From Parasitella parasitica (Eukaryota; Mucoromycota; Mucoromycetes; Mucorales; Mucoraceae): a stretch of 61,453 nt of DNA. The position numbers and the translations under genes are program-made. Positions 23,809 through 34,659 of this stretch are shown here, piece by piece. The stretch spans positions 258,780 through 320,232 of the forward strand of contig MU619257.1 of NCBI GenBank assembly GCA_025201805.1. Reading direction: 5' to 3'. The notes beneath the pieces were generated by a model. That model did no database searches. It had not been told where the DNA came from and saw only the letters and a list, made by a program, of their open reading frames with translations. The number at the start of each line of letters is the position of its first letter. Position 1 is the first letter of the stretch.

Positions 23809-25550
23809 ATGGAGGACCCGAATCACCATATTGGCCATCACCTGGCGCCTTGGAAAAGCGCTGAACCAACATCCAAAAAACGCTCATTCAGAAGACTATC
23901 GTTTTTCAAACCAGCCGAGGGCCATCCATCTGTGTCACCCGTATTAACAACGAATACCATAAATAAAGAATATGACCCAGAAACTGGAAATAAAATTATT
24001 AATAACTTTATGATTATACAAGAGATTGGAAGAGGAATGCACGGCAAAGTCAAATTAGCTGAAGACCTCGACACAGGAGAGCTCGTTGTAAGTTTTCCTT
24101 TGATTACTCCTTATTGACCACAGCTCCTTAACAATCTTCGAATTCCATTTAGGCAATCAAAATCGTCGATAAACAATCAAGAAGAAGACAGCTGGGCTAC
24201 AGTGCATTACGAGCAAAACATGGCGACGACTCTACCATTGAAAGCGAGCAGAAAATCAGAAGAGAGATTGCAATTCTAAAGAAATGTGCACACCCTCATG
24301 TGGTTCGATTGAAGGAAGTGATTGATGATCCTGCAAGCAGAAAAATCTATTTAGGTAACTTTGCATGAATTCCGATTTGAAACTTTTATTGAATTCGTTC
24401 CAGCATTGGAATACATGGATGGAGGCGAAATTATTTGGAGAGAAGACGATGAAAGCAACACTCCTGTATTGACAATGGATGAAGCTCGAAGTGTTTTTAG
24501 AGACGTTGTCAGTGGTTTAGATTACCGTTAGTGCGCAGATAATAATGAAATATAACAATCAAATTGATCCCTCTATTAGTTCATTATCAAGGAATTATTC
24601 ATCGTGATATCAAACCCGCCAATCTGTTGCTGACTCATGATGGAGTTGTTAAAATATCAGATTTTGGTGTCTCTTATTTCAATCAACATTTAGCTGGATC
24701 AAAGAACCAATACGACGATGAAATCGATAAAGAGTTGGCAGAAACTGCGGGTACCCCGGCTTTCTTTGCTCCTGAGCTTTGCAGCTCGTTAGAGAACAAT
24801 CACCATGATGATAGACACATTACAAAAGCTATTGATGTGTGGGCGCTGGGTGTAACTCTATATTGCTTGCTTTATGGCCAATGCCCGTTTACTGCCTCTA
24901 CAGAATTTGAACTTTTCGACATCATTCCCACTGCGCCTCTCGTATTCCCACAGGAAACACCTGATAATCTAGTAGACTTATTAGAAAAATTACTAGCCAA
25001 ATCTCCACAAGAGAGAATAACATTGGAACAAGTGAAACACCATCCATGGGTAATTGAAGGTCTGGAGGATCCAAATGCATGGTGGAAAGAAGCAGACCCT
25101 ACTCTATATAAAGCAGTCGAAGTAACAGATGAAGATGTAAATCGTGCAGTGACGATCATGGATAGATTTAGAAGGACGATTCGACGTATATCCTCTTCGC
25201 TGTCCAATTTAACTCAAAGCTTTTCTCGTAAAAGTTCAACAGCCTCTTCTATACCTTCCTCTTCAGATATCCACCCTTCTCCTACCAATACAACATCAAC
25301 CATAAATACATCCGCCACTACACATCCTGAGGAGATGCAACCGCACAATCATAATAGTGGTTGGAAGCCAGCATCATTTCATTCGTTGACTTACTCGGAG
25401 GATGAGGTTCAAGATGATAAAATAGAACAGTCTTTACCAAATCATATATATCAGCATCATCATCCTTTTCAAATTGATAGAAACGACTCTTCTGGATCTT
25501 CAATGTCTGGTTTAGTTGTTACGTTCAGTCGATCTGAAAATCATAAATAA
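23809..25550 (+). CDS. CaMKK/Ssp1-type serine/threonine kinase
   Basis: Four exons (23809-24087, 24153-24354, 24404-24526, 24580-25550) encode 524 aa. Kinase motifs: glycine loop GRGMHGKV (74-81), AIKIVDK with Lys96, a basic insert after it (RRRQLGYSALRAK) reminiscent of the RP insert of CaMKKs, EYMDGGEI hinge, HRDIKPANLLL with Asp211, DFG at 229-231, and activation-loop end GTPAFFAPELC. This GTPAF-APELC form and the PHVVRLKEVIDDP block place it with CaMKK/Ssp1/Sak1 kinases, which phosphorylate the T-loop of AMPK/Snf1-like kinases. The C-terminal 150 residues are Ser/Thr/His-rich and begin with RRTIRRISSSLSNL, a possible regulatory or calmodulin-binding basic amphipathic stretch (inference). 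The ATG at 23809 is the first in frame; the frame upstream has no Met. Confidence 0.9.
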
Positions 25551-25994
25551 CTTTATTAGAATTACTCGTACCATCATACAAAGAAAAAAAGAAGAAAAAA
25601 AGACAACAGAAATTCTCTTTATATACCTCTCTTTATTTGCCTGCTTTAAATTAAAGAAACGAGATATAGAAGCATTTTAGAAATGTACAGCTGCATAAAT
25701 TTTGTTCCTGAATAAAGTATCATTTCGTTCACCGCTTGCAACTACAAATGGACAATATCAAATACTATGTGGCACCGCTTCACAATGCCCAGCCAGTTTC
25801 AATTCACGAATTAAAGATGTCAAATTTCATTATTACGCCATACTTGATGATGGTGACCTCTCTAGCAAATAATTGTTACATTGTTTTTATGAACAACCTT
25901 CAAATCGCTATAATGGAAATATGGTACACTGTCATTTTGCAGTTTCTTAAAATAAAGATCAATTAAATGATAAAAATTAGGGTAATTGTGATAA
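25551..25994. other. intergenic region between the kinase gene and repeat copy B
   Basis: About 440 bp, AT-rich, with AAGAAA-type purine runs near 25580-25605 just after the kinase stop. A 76-codon frame at 25736-25966 has no recognisable feature. Confidence 0.45.
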
Positions 25995-27325
25995 TATATA
26001 TTAGGGTTTCTGGAGAGAAGAGAAATGTCTCCCTAAAAAGAGTTTAAGTGGGGACTTCTATACTTAGAGAAAAAGAGCAATTGCTTTGTTTCATTTATAG
26101 TGAAAATTTAAAGAAAGTGTGTTGTGAAAGAAGCTCTCTGCCAGCGTAGATTTTAGGCGGCCTTTATTTTGTCTACGCGAACTACTGTTAGAAAAAAGAC
26201 AAAAACTGTAAGAAAACAATGTTTAGCGATTTTAAACACAAAAACAATTAATTCAAAGTAATAAATTAGACTGTAAGGTACCTTTTGATCACATATTTTT
26301 ATAGCTTAGAGCAAGTTTTTGTACTTTTAAGTTGACATCAGATGAAGGTGGCGACTTTTCTGAATTTTTTTCGGAAAAGTATTTTTCAAAATCGGAGCGT
26401 GAGATCGTCAGGCCAAGTACACACATGCAAGTACTATCATTAGAAAGCCAAGAAGCACACCATTTAAATAAACTAGGCTTCAATTGTTTCTCTCTTAAAT
26501 TGGATAAGCTATGGCTTCTCAAAGCTGATGCTTTCTTTAAAAAACCACCATTTTTCTTTGATAGCGGAGATTAAACGCGTCCAAAAACTGAAAGGAAAGA
26601 TTCCATTTGGACAAAAAAAAACGAAGTTACTCCTTTGAGGCAAGATATCATCCTCTGATACTATGCATACCACCGCTGTAAGTCTATAATAATAGCTGTA
26701 TTTTTGGACGCTTTACAAGATGGTATTATTTCATAATTTTTGTATGCTTATGGAAGAAGTTATATTGAGAAAACCTCAAAACAGATCAAGAGGGAAAAGT
26801 CAATATTTTGCTTAATTAGAGCGCATTTTCACTCTTTCAGATCAAGGAATGGTCTTTTGCGATCATTTTCCTCCAATTTATGCTATAGTAAAAAGTTGCA
26901 TTTTTGAGGCCAAAATCGAGGATATTGCATAATCAATGATTTGGATGCGTGAATTCAAGGAAAAAATCGAAAAAATCCGTGATTTTGTATCGAAAAAAAA
27001 AATCATGCTCAAATTGCACCAAAATCATATATAATATAGTTTTTAACCAATGGATACTATTTTTCGTGTTTTCAGGGCACTTTTGATTATATAAATCAGT
27101 CAAAAATGGCACACGAAGCTAAAGTTTTTGCTTTTAAGCTGTAAAAAATACCTATCTGGAGGTGATTACCACGTCAAAATCAATTTTAGTACATGACATA
27201 GCTCTATAAAGTAAGTTTTTTTTTGGTGCCTCAAGTATACCTTTCTTCATAGTAAAATGATCAAACAGGTGTGGCTCGTATTCTCTCAAAAACTTCTCAG
27301 CTTTTATCAGAAACCCTTATATATA
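25995..27325 (+). mobile_element. repeat element copy B, bounded by terminal inverted repeats
   Basis: The left end reads TATATATTAGGGTTTCTGG (25995-26012) and the right end CAGAAACCCTTATATATA (27308-27325), which are inverted copies. The body of about 1.33 kb matches copy A (13330-15326) in reverse orientation. Plus-strand peptides such as TSDEGGDFSEFFSEKYFSKS and WSF-like FCDHFPPIY are shared with A, so the element once encoded protein, but stops and frameshifts break it. No DDE, HNH or other catalytic motif can be seen. AT-rich TA-type flanks would suit a Tc1/mariner-like or MITE-like element; that is inference. Homology to A continues about 65 bp beyond the right terminus, so the element may be nested in a larger repeat. 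Confidence 0.6.
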
Positions 27326-28065
27326 TCATCACAAACACCGTGACATTTATCATTTACTTGAACTTATTTTTTAAGAAACCATAAAAAGGCTGTACATCCA
27401 TTGGATTTTTTTTTACAAACTTGTGGAAGTTATAGGGGGAATTAGTAGTTTGAGAAGGTTTTGCTGGAAGAAACAATTCGGGTAAGGCTGGAGATAAACT
27501 TCTCGATGTTGACTTTATATGATGATCTACAATAAGCATTTCCCGCTCTGGGTTTCTTCCCTCACTACAGTCAACCATACATGTGTTGTAAACTTATCAC
27601 TAATAATGACTTTTCTATGGACATCCTGTCTACTGGAGCTATTCGTGTCTCTCAAATTCTGTGATTTTTGGTACAGGACAACTCTGTTATCATTACGGCG
27701 AGAATGTTGGTTGCAAATGAACCAAACTTGGGTGTGGTTTTATCGGTATATTTGTACATCCAGTTTTGAAACGGGACTTGGCAGGCTTCCATGATCATTC
27801 TAGTTGAAAGAAATTTTTCATAAGAATTTCTCAAAACCGTCAGAACAAAATAGAAAATGTTATCATGTTGGAATCTTCTTTGAAGTTGTTTTTTGAGCGA
27901 AATTCAAAGATATATAAAGGTAATAAAGAAATCATCTATTCAGTTTAATCGTCTTTTTCGCCCGGTCATTACCAGCTTCTTTTAGATTCACATTCTCCCT
28001 TAAACTTCCATATATTTCACGCATTTGTCACATTTTCATGTCTGCCATACAATAATAATTACGCA

Positions 28066-28700
28066 GGCTGCAGCAAAAGCTGGCTACTCTCCAAGAACAA
28101 ATCAATAGTGCCTCACACATGCAGTTAGCGGACGACACTTCCCACATCATACCTGTTCATTCTTTTGATGGGCTTCCTTCTTATTACTGGAATCCCTCTC
28201 AACAACTTACTACATTGATCCGATTGAACGTCCCTTTGCGTAAATCCCAATCTCTTCAAAACAAGGAGTTTCTAATGGCACATCTTAGCTACGAGGCTCC
28301 GGCGACTATTCCCATGGCTGAACACTCAATGAACAAAGGTCAGCGATGTGAAGATAAATCCCTTCAGCATCTTCAAAACCTGTTATCGGCTGTCTTTCGC
28401 TCAATAGATATTCTTTACACATGAATTTACGGTTTCTGAATCTGACAAAGCTGTGCGTCGTCTTTTACTTCATCTAGTTTCGTCTATGGACCATACTAGA
28501 AAAAACATTGCTTTCCGAGCTATCAACCCCTCTTTCTCATTGTCAACTGATCCTGAAATTAGACACACTATGTCTCACATATTATTTATCGATTACTATT
28601 GCTCATTAAAGATTTTGAAGAGAGCTTTTTGGCTCTCTTGTGTAAAATTTGCAGACATACATAACTACTGTGTATGGACTCCATTTTTTAAGCGGGTGGT
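28066..28700 (+). pseudogene. gag-like retroelement relic (copy 1)
   Basis: Frames give a protein starting with LQQKLATLQEQI, then FDGLPSYYWNPSQQLTTL, NKEFLMAHLSYEAPATIP, QNLLSAVFRSIDIL, and after a frame change EFTVSESDKAVRRLLLHL, RKNAF-like HTRKNIAFRAINPSFSL. The second half resembles the peptide at 42539-42883 (NNIALGTVNPSFS). This pattern is one I associate with gag-like ORFs of LTR or DIRS-type elements in Mucorales, which is recall rather than proof. At least one frameshift near 28424 breaks it; no protease or RT follows. Confidence 0.45.
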
Positions 28701-28766
28701 GATGGGATAGTAAATTGAAGATTTATGTTGTGGAATGCGTCATGACACATTCGAAGATGACCTTTG

Positions 28767-28825
28767 ATACACTATTTTCACTTATTATTCTCTGAATGCG
28801 CAAATAATAAGTGAAAATAGTGTAT
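28767..28825. repeat. perfect 23-bp inverted repeat (hairpin)
   Basis: Arms 28767-28789 (starting ATACACTATTTTCACTTATT) and 28803-28825 are exact reverse complements, separated by a 13-nt loop. It lies between the gag-like relic and a small membrane-protein gene candidate. It could be a foldback element, a processed-hairpin RNA, or a bidirectional 3'-end structure. Confidence 0.75.
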
Positions 28826-28857
28826 ACAATTATGTTTCTATAAGGATTTATTCTCTG

Positions 28858-29450
28858 TTACAATTCGGAATCCAAATGATATGATCTGGGCAAGTGGGCT
28901 TTGACACAGATTATTATGAACACACAAATGATAGATACTATCACTAGTATAGCAAACATGATATGTGTCGCTGGTGTCGCATGTACTGGTGCTGGTGCTG
29001 CAGTATAATTGCAGAGTGATTTGTTGCTGCTTGCCCTTATTCTTCTCTTCTTCAACTCGCTACTATCGCTGCTATTGACTGATGGTTGCTCTCCAAATCG
29101 GGATTAACTATTGACATTTTGCAAAGATGAAAGGAAAAGAGCAACAGAAAAAGGGAAGAGTAATAAAAAAAAATGGTTTGTTTTCATCTCGTGCCTGATA
29201 AAATAACACTATACCAGCACGAGTGTAATCTCCATCACAAACCGTTGCCTTTTCGAGACAAAGTGCTACACTGAGCAGATCATAAAATACGAAACAGGCA
29301 AAGATCGTCAAAGATGTTGAAACATCAATGAAAGCTAGTATAGGTGTAACAGATTACTGAACTATCAACGTCTTTTGACTGTCGCAAAAATAGGCACACA
29401 CACAGAAAAGTAACGTTATGCTACTTGAGCTACTTGTTTTGAAGAGCATA
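28858..29450 (-). CDS. candidate small multi-pass membrane protein, exon structure uncertain
   Basis: The terminal exon (28858 to about 29095) encodes an acidic-basic linker, a transmembrane helix (HIMFAILVIVSIICVFIII) and a short tail HLPRSYHLDSEL before the stop. An upstream coding stretch (about 29215-29370) encodes another hydrophobic segment (TIFACFVFYDLLSVALCL) followed by VCDGDYTRAG; GTATAG after it could be the donor. A further upstream ATG at about 29455 opens a hydrophobic leader (SSSITLLFCVCAYF). Junctions are not fixed because several splice choices keep the frame. No family is recognised. The 3' end converges on the gag-like relic. Confidence 0.35.
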
Positions 29451-29647
29451 AACACAAATATATTTGCATTTACGAGGAACCCTAATCTCAAAGGATAACA
29501 ATAAAATTATTAATTAGCTATTAGTGCATCTACATCAGAACGAAAATCAAAAAATCTAGGAGGGAAATTGGACGCATATTTCCCACTTTTTTCTCTCTCG
29601 AACTCCTTTTTTTTTTCAATTCTTTATTCTTTCTTTTTGTAAAAACG

Positions 29648-31046
29648 ATGGTTCAATGTCAAACCGAACGGGTTCTGGGTTGTGTAAATGAAGCACCTAT
29701 GCTGTATATTTATATTGTGAATATAGCTTGGTCATTTGCAATAGGAGTAATAGGTTTGATCATTTGAAGGCGATGCAGGTAGCACTAAAGATTGACTCTG
29801 ATCACAGGTTTTGGATTGCTATGGCATCGAGTTGTGAACAAGAAAATGCCAATTTTTCAACGTGGATCAGGGTATTTCATCAGACCAAAGCCGATTGAAT
29901 CCATGTTGCTATTTCTCTCTCTCTCCAATATAGGTAAAGTACATTATATGGTAAATGGACAATATTTTTTAACAACGGTTTGCTGCGTGTTATAGTCGAA
30001 GCTGTTAGTGATATATTGACTCTAATTGACAATTGGTCCAGCATGTTCGCTGCGACGTGCAAGTATACACACCAAGCATACAAATTTCAAATCTAATCAC
30101 AATGTACAGTTTTGGTTAGTTTACCGCGAGAATTTGATACCTGTGCATATTCATGTTATCTATTTGGCATTGCACATACAGTTTGTAGCGTATGTTTGGC
30201 ATCATTCAACATATAAATGTAGATAAACTGACAGAAAACAAAACAGAGCCAAAGATTCGGAGAGAGACGCTACAAAATGTCAAGGAGAATCGACATTGTT
30301 TGCACCATTTTGATTATACTACCATTTGTTACCAGCAATATCTGTGTTGGTGGGATTTCTTATTATAACGAGCAAGATAACATTGAAAAACTTAATATAT
30401 ATATGCAAATACATTATTATCAATGGCTGGTATATTGGCTTATATTGATTGTCTGGATTTTGCTTGCTGGAATTCAGTTGGTCAAGATTTTGAGAAATCA
30501 TCTCTATAACCAAAGGAAAGAGGGCAGTGATAATGTCATATCTATTCAGAAGGCCCAAAATGGTCTATTCAAAGTATGTAGCAGCGACACACATACTCTT
30601 GTTTTGAAATAATATAAAATACTCACTATACATTGCATAGGTTCGCATGACTATGGCAATTGGCGTTTGTTCAATGCTTGTGTTCATGTTTAGTCGATAT
30701 TTTTACACACTTATGGGAGATCGTTTCTTGGAAAACTACAATGTAACATTGGCATTTTCCATTATTATAGTGTTTCACTGTACACTGGCTTCTACGCTGA
30801 TTATCTTGACCATATTACTCAAGTATGTTTTATTCATTGCTTTGAATCATAGCTTTGTACTGACTCCTTGAGTGTAGCCCCAGAGCATTAAACCCGATTA
30901 GTTCATCTTCTCCAAATCAAGACAAATTAGCTGATTTCCAGGATAATGATAATATCACCAGATCTAGTTTTGCTGACCACATAGGCGAATCCACTCTCGT
31001 TTTGAGCAACACTGAAGCCCAAACAGAGACTGCAATCAAACATTGA
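29648..31046 (+). CDS. seven-transmembrane GPCR-like protein
   Basis: Seven exons (29648-29753, 29808-29933, 29996-30062, 30120-30180, 30235-30573, 30641-30822, 30878-31046) encode 349 aa; all junctions keep the frame. Seven hydrophobic segments are visible at about 19-41, 66-88, 104-120, 139-162, 176-200, 235-258 and 267-295. There is a short Cys-containing N-terminus, a basic loop before segment 4 (RFGERRYKMSRRID), a loop ending in QKAQNGLFKVR before segment 6, and a 55-residue hydrophilic Ser/Asp/Asn tail. Size and topology fit a G-protein-coupled receptor. No named GPCR class signature (DRY, NPxxY, Ste3, cAMP-receptor) is recognised, and segment 3 is short. RIC8, a chaperone and exchange factor for G-alpha, lies about 3.6 kb downstream; clustering may be coincidental. 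A non-GPCR seven-helix protein remains possible. Confidence 0.7.
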
Positions 31047-31657
31047 ATGTTCCATGTCAATGTCAAGGTCAAAAACATTCTGTATCTCGAATAGTATGCC
31101 AACTAGGCGAACTTGGCCACCATCTCTTTCAATTATTACACAAATTATTCAGAGGTCTAATAATACATCACACATAATACCTCTCCTCTCTGTTTAATTT
31201 TTATTATTAAATATAATATTTTACCACAAAGCTTCAAAAGTTAGACACATACATACATCTTCTTAAGACAAAAGAAGGGCGCTTAAACGCATATATCGTG
31301 TTGATATCTTGTTGGGTTGGCGTGTTCATCTCAATTCTTGACCAGGCAATGTAAATACCGGTAATGTAAATGTCATGAATTTGCGAGATAAGTTCACAGT
31401 GGCAGATCTATTCTGGAGCACTGCGACGAACGCCTTTTGACTCATAGATTTTATGTTATACATTGGCAATGTTGAACCTAAACTATGTCTCCCGTCCTTT
31501 GTTGGCTTGATGCAATGTCAATTATTGAATCACTGTAACCACAAAGATGACGAGTAGAAAGACCACCGCACTTGTATACATAGAACAACACAACAACATA
31601 TTCATTTAAAAGGTTTATTTCCAACACACCCAAAGCAGATAAAGCCAAAATCTTGGT
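31047..31657. other. convergent intergenic region
   Basis: About 600 bp between the 3' ends of the 7TM gene and the small minus-strand gene. It contains an AT-rich stretch near 31195-31225 that suits polyadenylation of both. No further coding sequence or RNA gene is seen. Confidence 0.5.
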
Positions 31658-32017
31658 TCACCATTTCATATAGAAAATGGATCCATCTCTCACAGGACGT
31701 AGACCTGTTTTGGCATCGTGAGAGTCCACTGTTCCTTCAACGTCTAAAGTGTTCCATCCGATAAAGCCAGACTTGCATCCTTTCTTTACGGGTGAAAAAA
31801 AGAAAAAACAAGTTACTTCCCCGCGTAAACACACGCCAATTCAGGTACGTGCCAAAGCACTATAGTATAGTTAAATACTAGACCCAAGCTAAAGCGGCCG
31901 CTAGAGAAATAAACCGGCATTTACGAGACTTACTCACTGACCAGAAAAGAGGAGAGATTCAACAACTTGATGCTGACGGGGTGATTTCACATTCCACCAG
32001 GCTGCAGAGCTACTCAT
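31658..32017 (-). CDS. small conserved-looking protein of about 65 aa
   Basis: The start ATG at 32017 opens SSSAAWWNVKSPRQHQVVES. The final exon (31779-31658) encodes CKSGFIGWNTLDVEG, then HDAKTGLRPVRDGSIFYMKW and stop. Joining 32017-31942 to 31779-31658 keeps the frame (65 aa). The 162-nt intron is long for this window and includes a NotI site (GCGGCCGC near 31894) and an acceptor-like TCTCTAG followed by a short open stretch, so a microexon may be missing. The ordered Trp/Gly/Tyr-rich composition looks like a small folded protein. No signal peptide or helix is seen. I cannot name the family. Confidence 0.45.
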
Positions 32018-32501
32018 CCAAAGCAGCAAAGACGTTATTTTTATTTGTTTTGAGCAAAAAAACAAAAAAAAACACCTTTTGAAAAGAAAAAAAAGTAGTT
32101 CCTCGACGATAACAGTAGCCAACTGATCAAGCAGCTGAATTGTCCTCTGATAAGATTCTTATTTCAAAAGCTTTGGATCAAGTTTTAGTTATTGTCAAGG
32201 CCGGATCTCCCTTTGCAAGCAAAGAGAAACGCCAGGATGGAAGGGTTAGGGTTGGGAGTTTTGTCAGACTTTGGCTCTACACCGCAAGCAAAGAAGTGAA
32301 TCTAAAGGAGAGAGAGAGAGAAAGGACGCGCCTGGGTGAACAGAGATATAGAAGGGCTCCGGTGTGAGACGTCACTTGAAGACTCTGCCTCCACATACGC
32401 AATTCGATTACGCGGAATTGTTGCGTATTTACACTCGCTGTACAACAGAGACTCTGATTCACTTTTTTTTTTCTACATTAAACACATATAAAACGACAAA
32501 C
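32018..32501. other. shared promoter region, small gene / proteasome beta-4
   Basis: Divergent 480-bp region. It includes a GGAAGGGTTAGGGTTGGG stretch (about 32240-32257), an AG microsatellite (about 32308-32322) and a C/T-rich leader before the proteasome ATG. An open frame at 32140-32367 lacks features and is probably leader sequence. Confidence 0.4.
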
Positions 32502-33139
32502 ATGGAGTGTCTTTTTGGAATCACAGGAAACGGATTTACTTTACTTGCTGCCGATACTATTAGTGCTCGCAGTATTGTCGTAATGAAAGGCACTGAAGAC
32601 AAGTCTCGTGAGTTAAACGCGCACACTGTTATGCTTTATACGGGCGAGCCAGGCGATACCGTTAACTTTGCTGAATACATTCAACGCAACATCAAGCTCT
32701 ATGGCATCCGAAACGGCATCGAACTTAACCCCAAAGCAACCGCTACCTTTACTCGTCGTCAACTCGCTGATTCTCTCAGAAGCAGAGTAAGTCCTCCTAT
32801 TCTCTTGATCATTTATAGCGCTAACATGTGTACAACCAGCACCCTTATTCAGTTAATCTGATCATCGGTGGCTACGATGCAAAGAAACAACGACCTGAAC
32901 TCTATTGGATCGACTACCTTGGAGCCATGGCATCATTACCATTCTGCGCACAAGGTTACGGCGCCTATTTCTGTACATCGCTTATGGATAGATACTACAA
33001 AGAAAATATGGATGTAGAAGACGCAAAGAAACTGATGGGTATGTGCATACAGGAACTCAAGACTCGGTTCATTGTCAATATGCCACACTTCAAGGTTCAA
33101 TTGATCGATAAAGATGGTGTACATCATGTTGAATTGTAA
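32502..33139 (+). CDS. PRE1: 20S proteasome subunit beta type-2 (beta-4)
   Basis: Two exons (32502-32786, 32840-33139; intron 53 nt) encode 194 aa, matching the roughly 198-201 aa of this subunit. It forms part of the inner beta ring of the 20S core. Diagnostic segments: MECLFGITGNGFTLLAADT at the N-terminus (no propeptide and no catalytic Thr1, so this is a non-catalytic subunit), FAEYIQRNIKLYGIRNG, then VNLIIGGYD, LYWIDYLGAM and GYGAYFCTSLMDRYY, ending HFKVQLIDKDGVHHVEL. The start is fixed by the absence of a propeptide in the family. Confidence 0.97.
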
Positions 33140-33423
33140 CCTAGTTTTTGACGAATAAAAAAAAAGAGAGAGAGAAAAATCCATTATGGTTTGCGTTGAT
33201 TCACTTAAAAGTTGCTTCCCGTTGATCTTGTTGGAGGAAATCAGAACAGAGGAAAATGGCTGGCGTGGAGGTATGACCTGGCAATGTCTATAGACTGGCA
33301 GCAGTTGCCGTCATATGCTTTGTACTTTTACCAAACTAAATCGAAGCTATAAATGCGCTTGAAATCAGAATCAGTACAAGAGCCATAAGGGCTGTGTTCA
33401 CATAGAAACAGGCAATAGTAATT

Positions 33424-34272
33424 TTATTCAACATTATCAGGAATTATCTTTTCGAGAAATTGCTTAATGTCGTTAATTTCTTTTTCATTTGCAGAATGAG
33501 CGAGTCCAGGATAAGTCTTCTTAGTAACGTCATAGCCCAACGATTCTAATTTCTCGGCTGATTCACGGCCATATTCAGGCTTGACAACATTATCCGCGTC
33601 GCCATGACACATTAAAATGGGCGTCTTTTTATTAGCATCGCTAGCAATGCTTGGGAATTTAGCTGATAGACCTAGCCATCCACTGCACCCAATAACACCA
33701 GCAAATTTGTACTCTGATGTCAATCCAGTTAATAATGCAAGAACGCAGCCTTGAGAGAACCCACTGACAACGATGCGATTAGCAGGGATACCATTATCGA
33801 CCTCATTACGAATGATTTTGTTTACTTTTGACGCAAAAATTGAGAATACGAAATACAAGTATTCAAGACAACTTCATACCTGATGTTACTGATGCAAGCA
33901 TGCCCTTTTCATCTTCATCTTTTAAGCTGAATTTATCCAGACCAGACAGATCAAACCATGCTATACAGTTTGTGTAAATAGGATAGTTACGGTAGATGAC
34001 AAACTTTAGACAATATACCATTCATTCTATAGCCACCGTTCAAACTAACTGGCTGGACGGGTCTACAAGTGCGATGTACGTTAATAAACAGCCTAAATCC
34101 TGATTACATGATCTTACGCGTTAGGTAAAATCCACTTGACATGCGGAAATAGAGGTGAAAGCATCTCGGCCAAGAAAAGCCAGCCAGATCCACTGTCACC
34201 AAGACCATGAAGCCATAAGACAGTGGCTGTCTGCTTGGTCTTTGCAGCAACCACAACAGAAGTTAGAGACAT
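33424..34272 (-). CDS. acyl-protein thioesterase / lysophospholipase family hydrolase
   Basis: Four exons (34272-34118, 34062-34019, 33960-33880, 33824-33424) encode 226 aa, the size of APT1. The alpha/beta hydrolase removes palmitate from proteins such as Ras and G-alpha in the cytosol. Evidence: WLHGLGDSGSGW near residue 20, the LP.APVQPVSLNGGYRMNAWFD block, nucleophile elbow GFSQG with Ser117, Asp171 in CHGDADNVV, and His202 in GLAHSANEKEI. The second exon is only 44 nt. The gene diverges from RIC8 with 387 bp between starts; both touch G-alpha biology, which may be chance. Confidence 0.95.
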
Positions 34273-34659
34273 TTTGAGTAATTGATAGGGGGCATTGTTA
34301 GATGGAAACTTGAAACTGTCAACAATTGTTGCTGTGACATGGAATGCCTGTCCAATGATACCACGCTAAAAAAAAAAAAAGGAGTAAATACCATCTTGAA
34401 TCGAGATACATTCATTCAATGTATAATAAACGCACCATTGGAAAAAAAAAAAAAAAAAAAAAAAAGTCGAGATACCTTTCTTATCAGAGACATGTACATT
34501 TTTTGCAGAATGCAATAGCTTAGTCTGCTGGTGAGCAGCTGGAAAATCCTTTAAAGACTGATGGGTATATATTATCAATGCTTTCAAATCCCGTTGTTGT
34601 TAAGGCAATACCAGTACCTCCTTAAAATAAACAGAATCGCTTTTTTCTTTATTATTATC
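34273..34659. other. divergent promoter region with A runs
   Basis: Shared 5' region of the thioesterase and RIC8 genes. It contains an A12 run (34369-34380) and an A24 run (34442-34465). Small frames crossing these runs encode poly-Lys or poly-Phe and are not genes. Confidence 0.5.
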
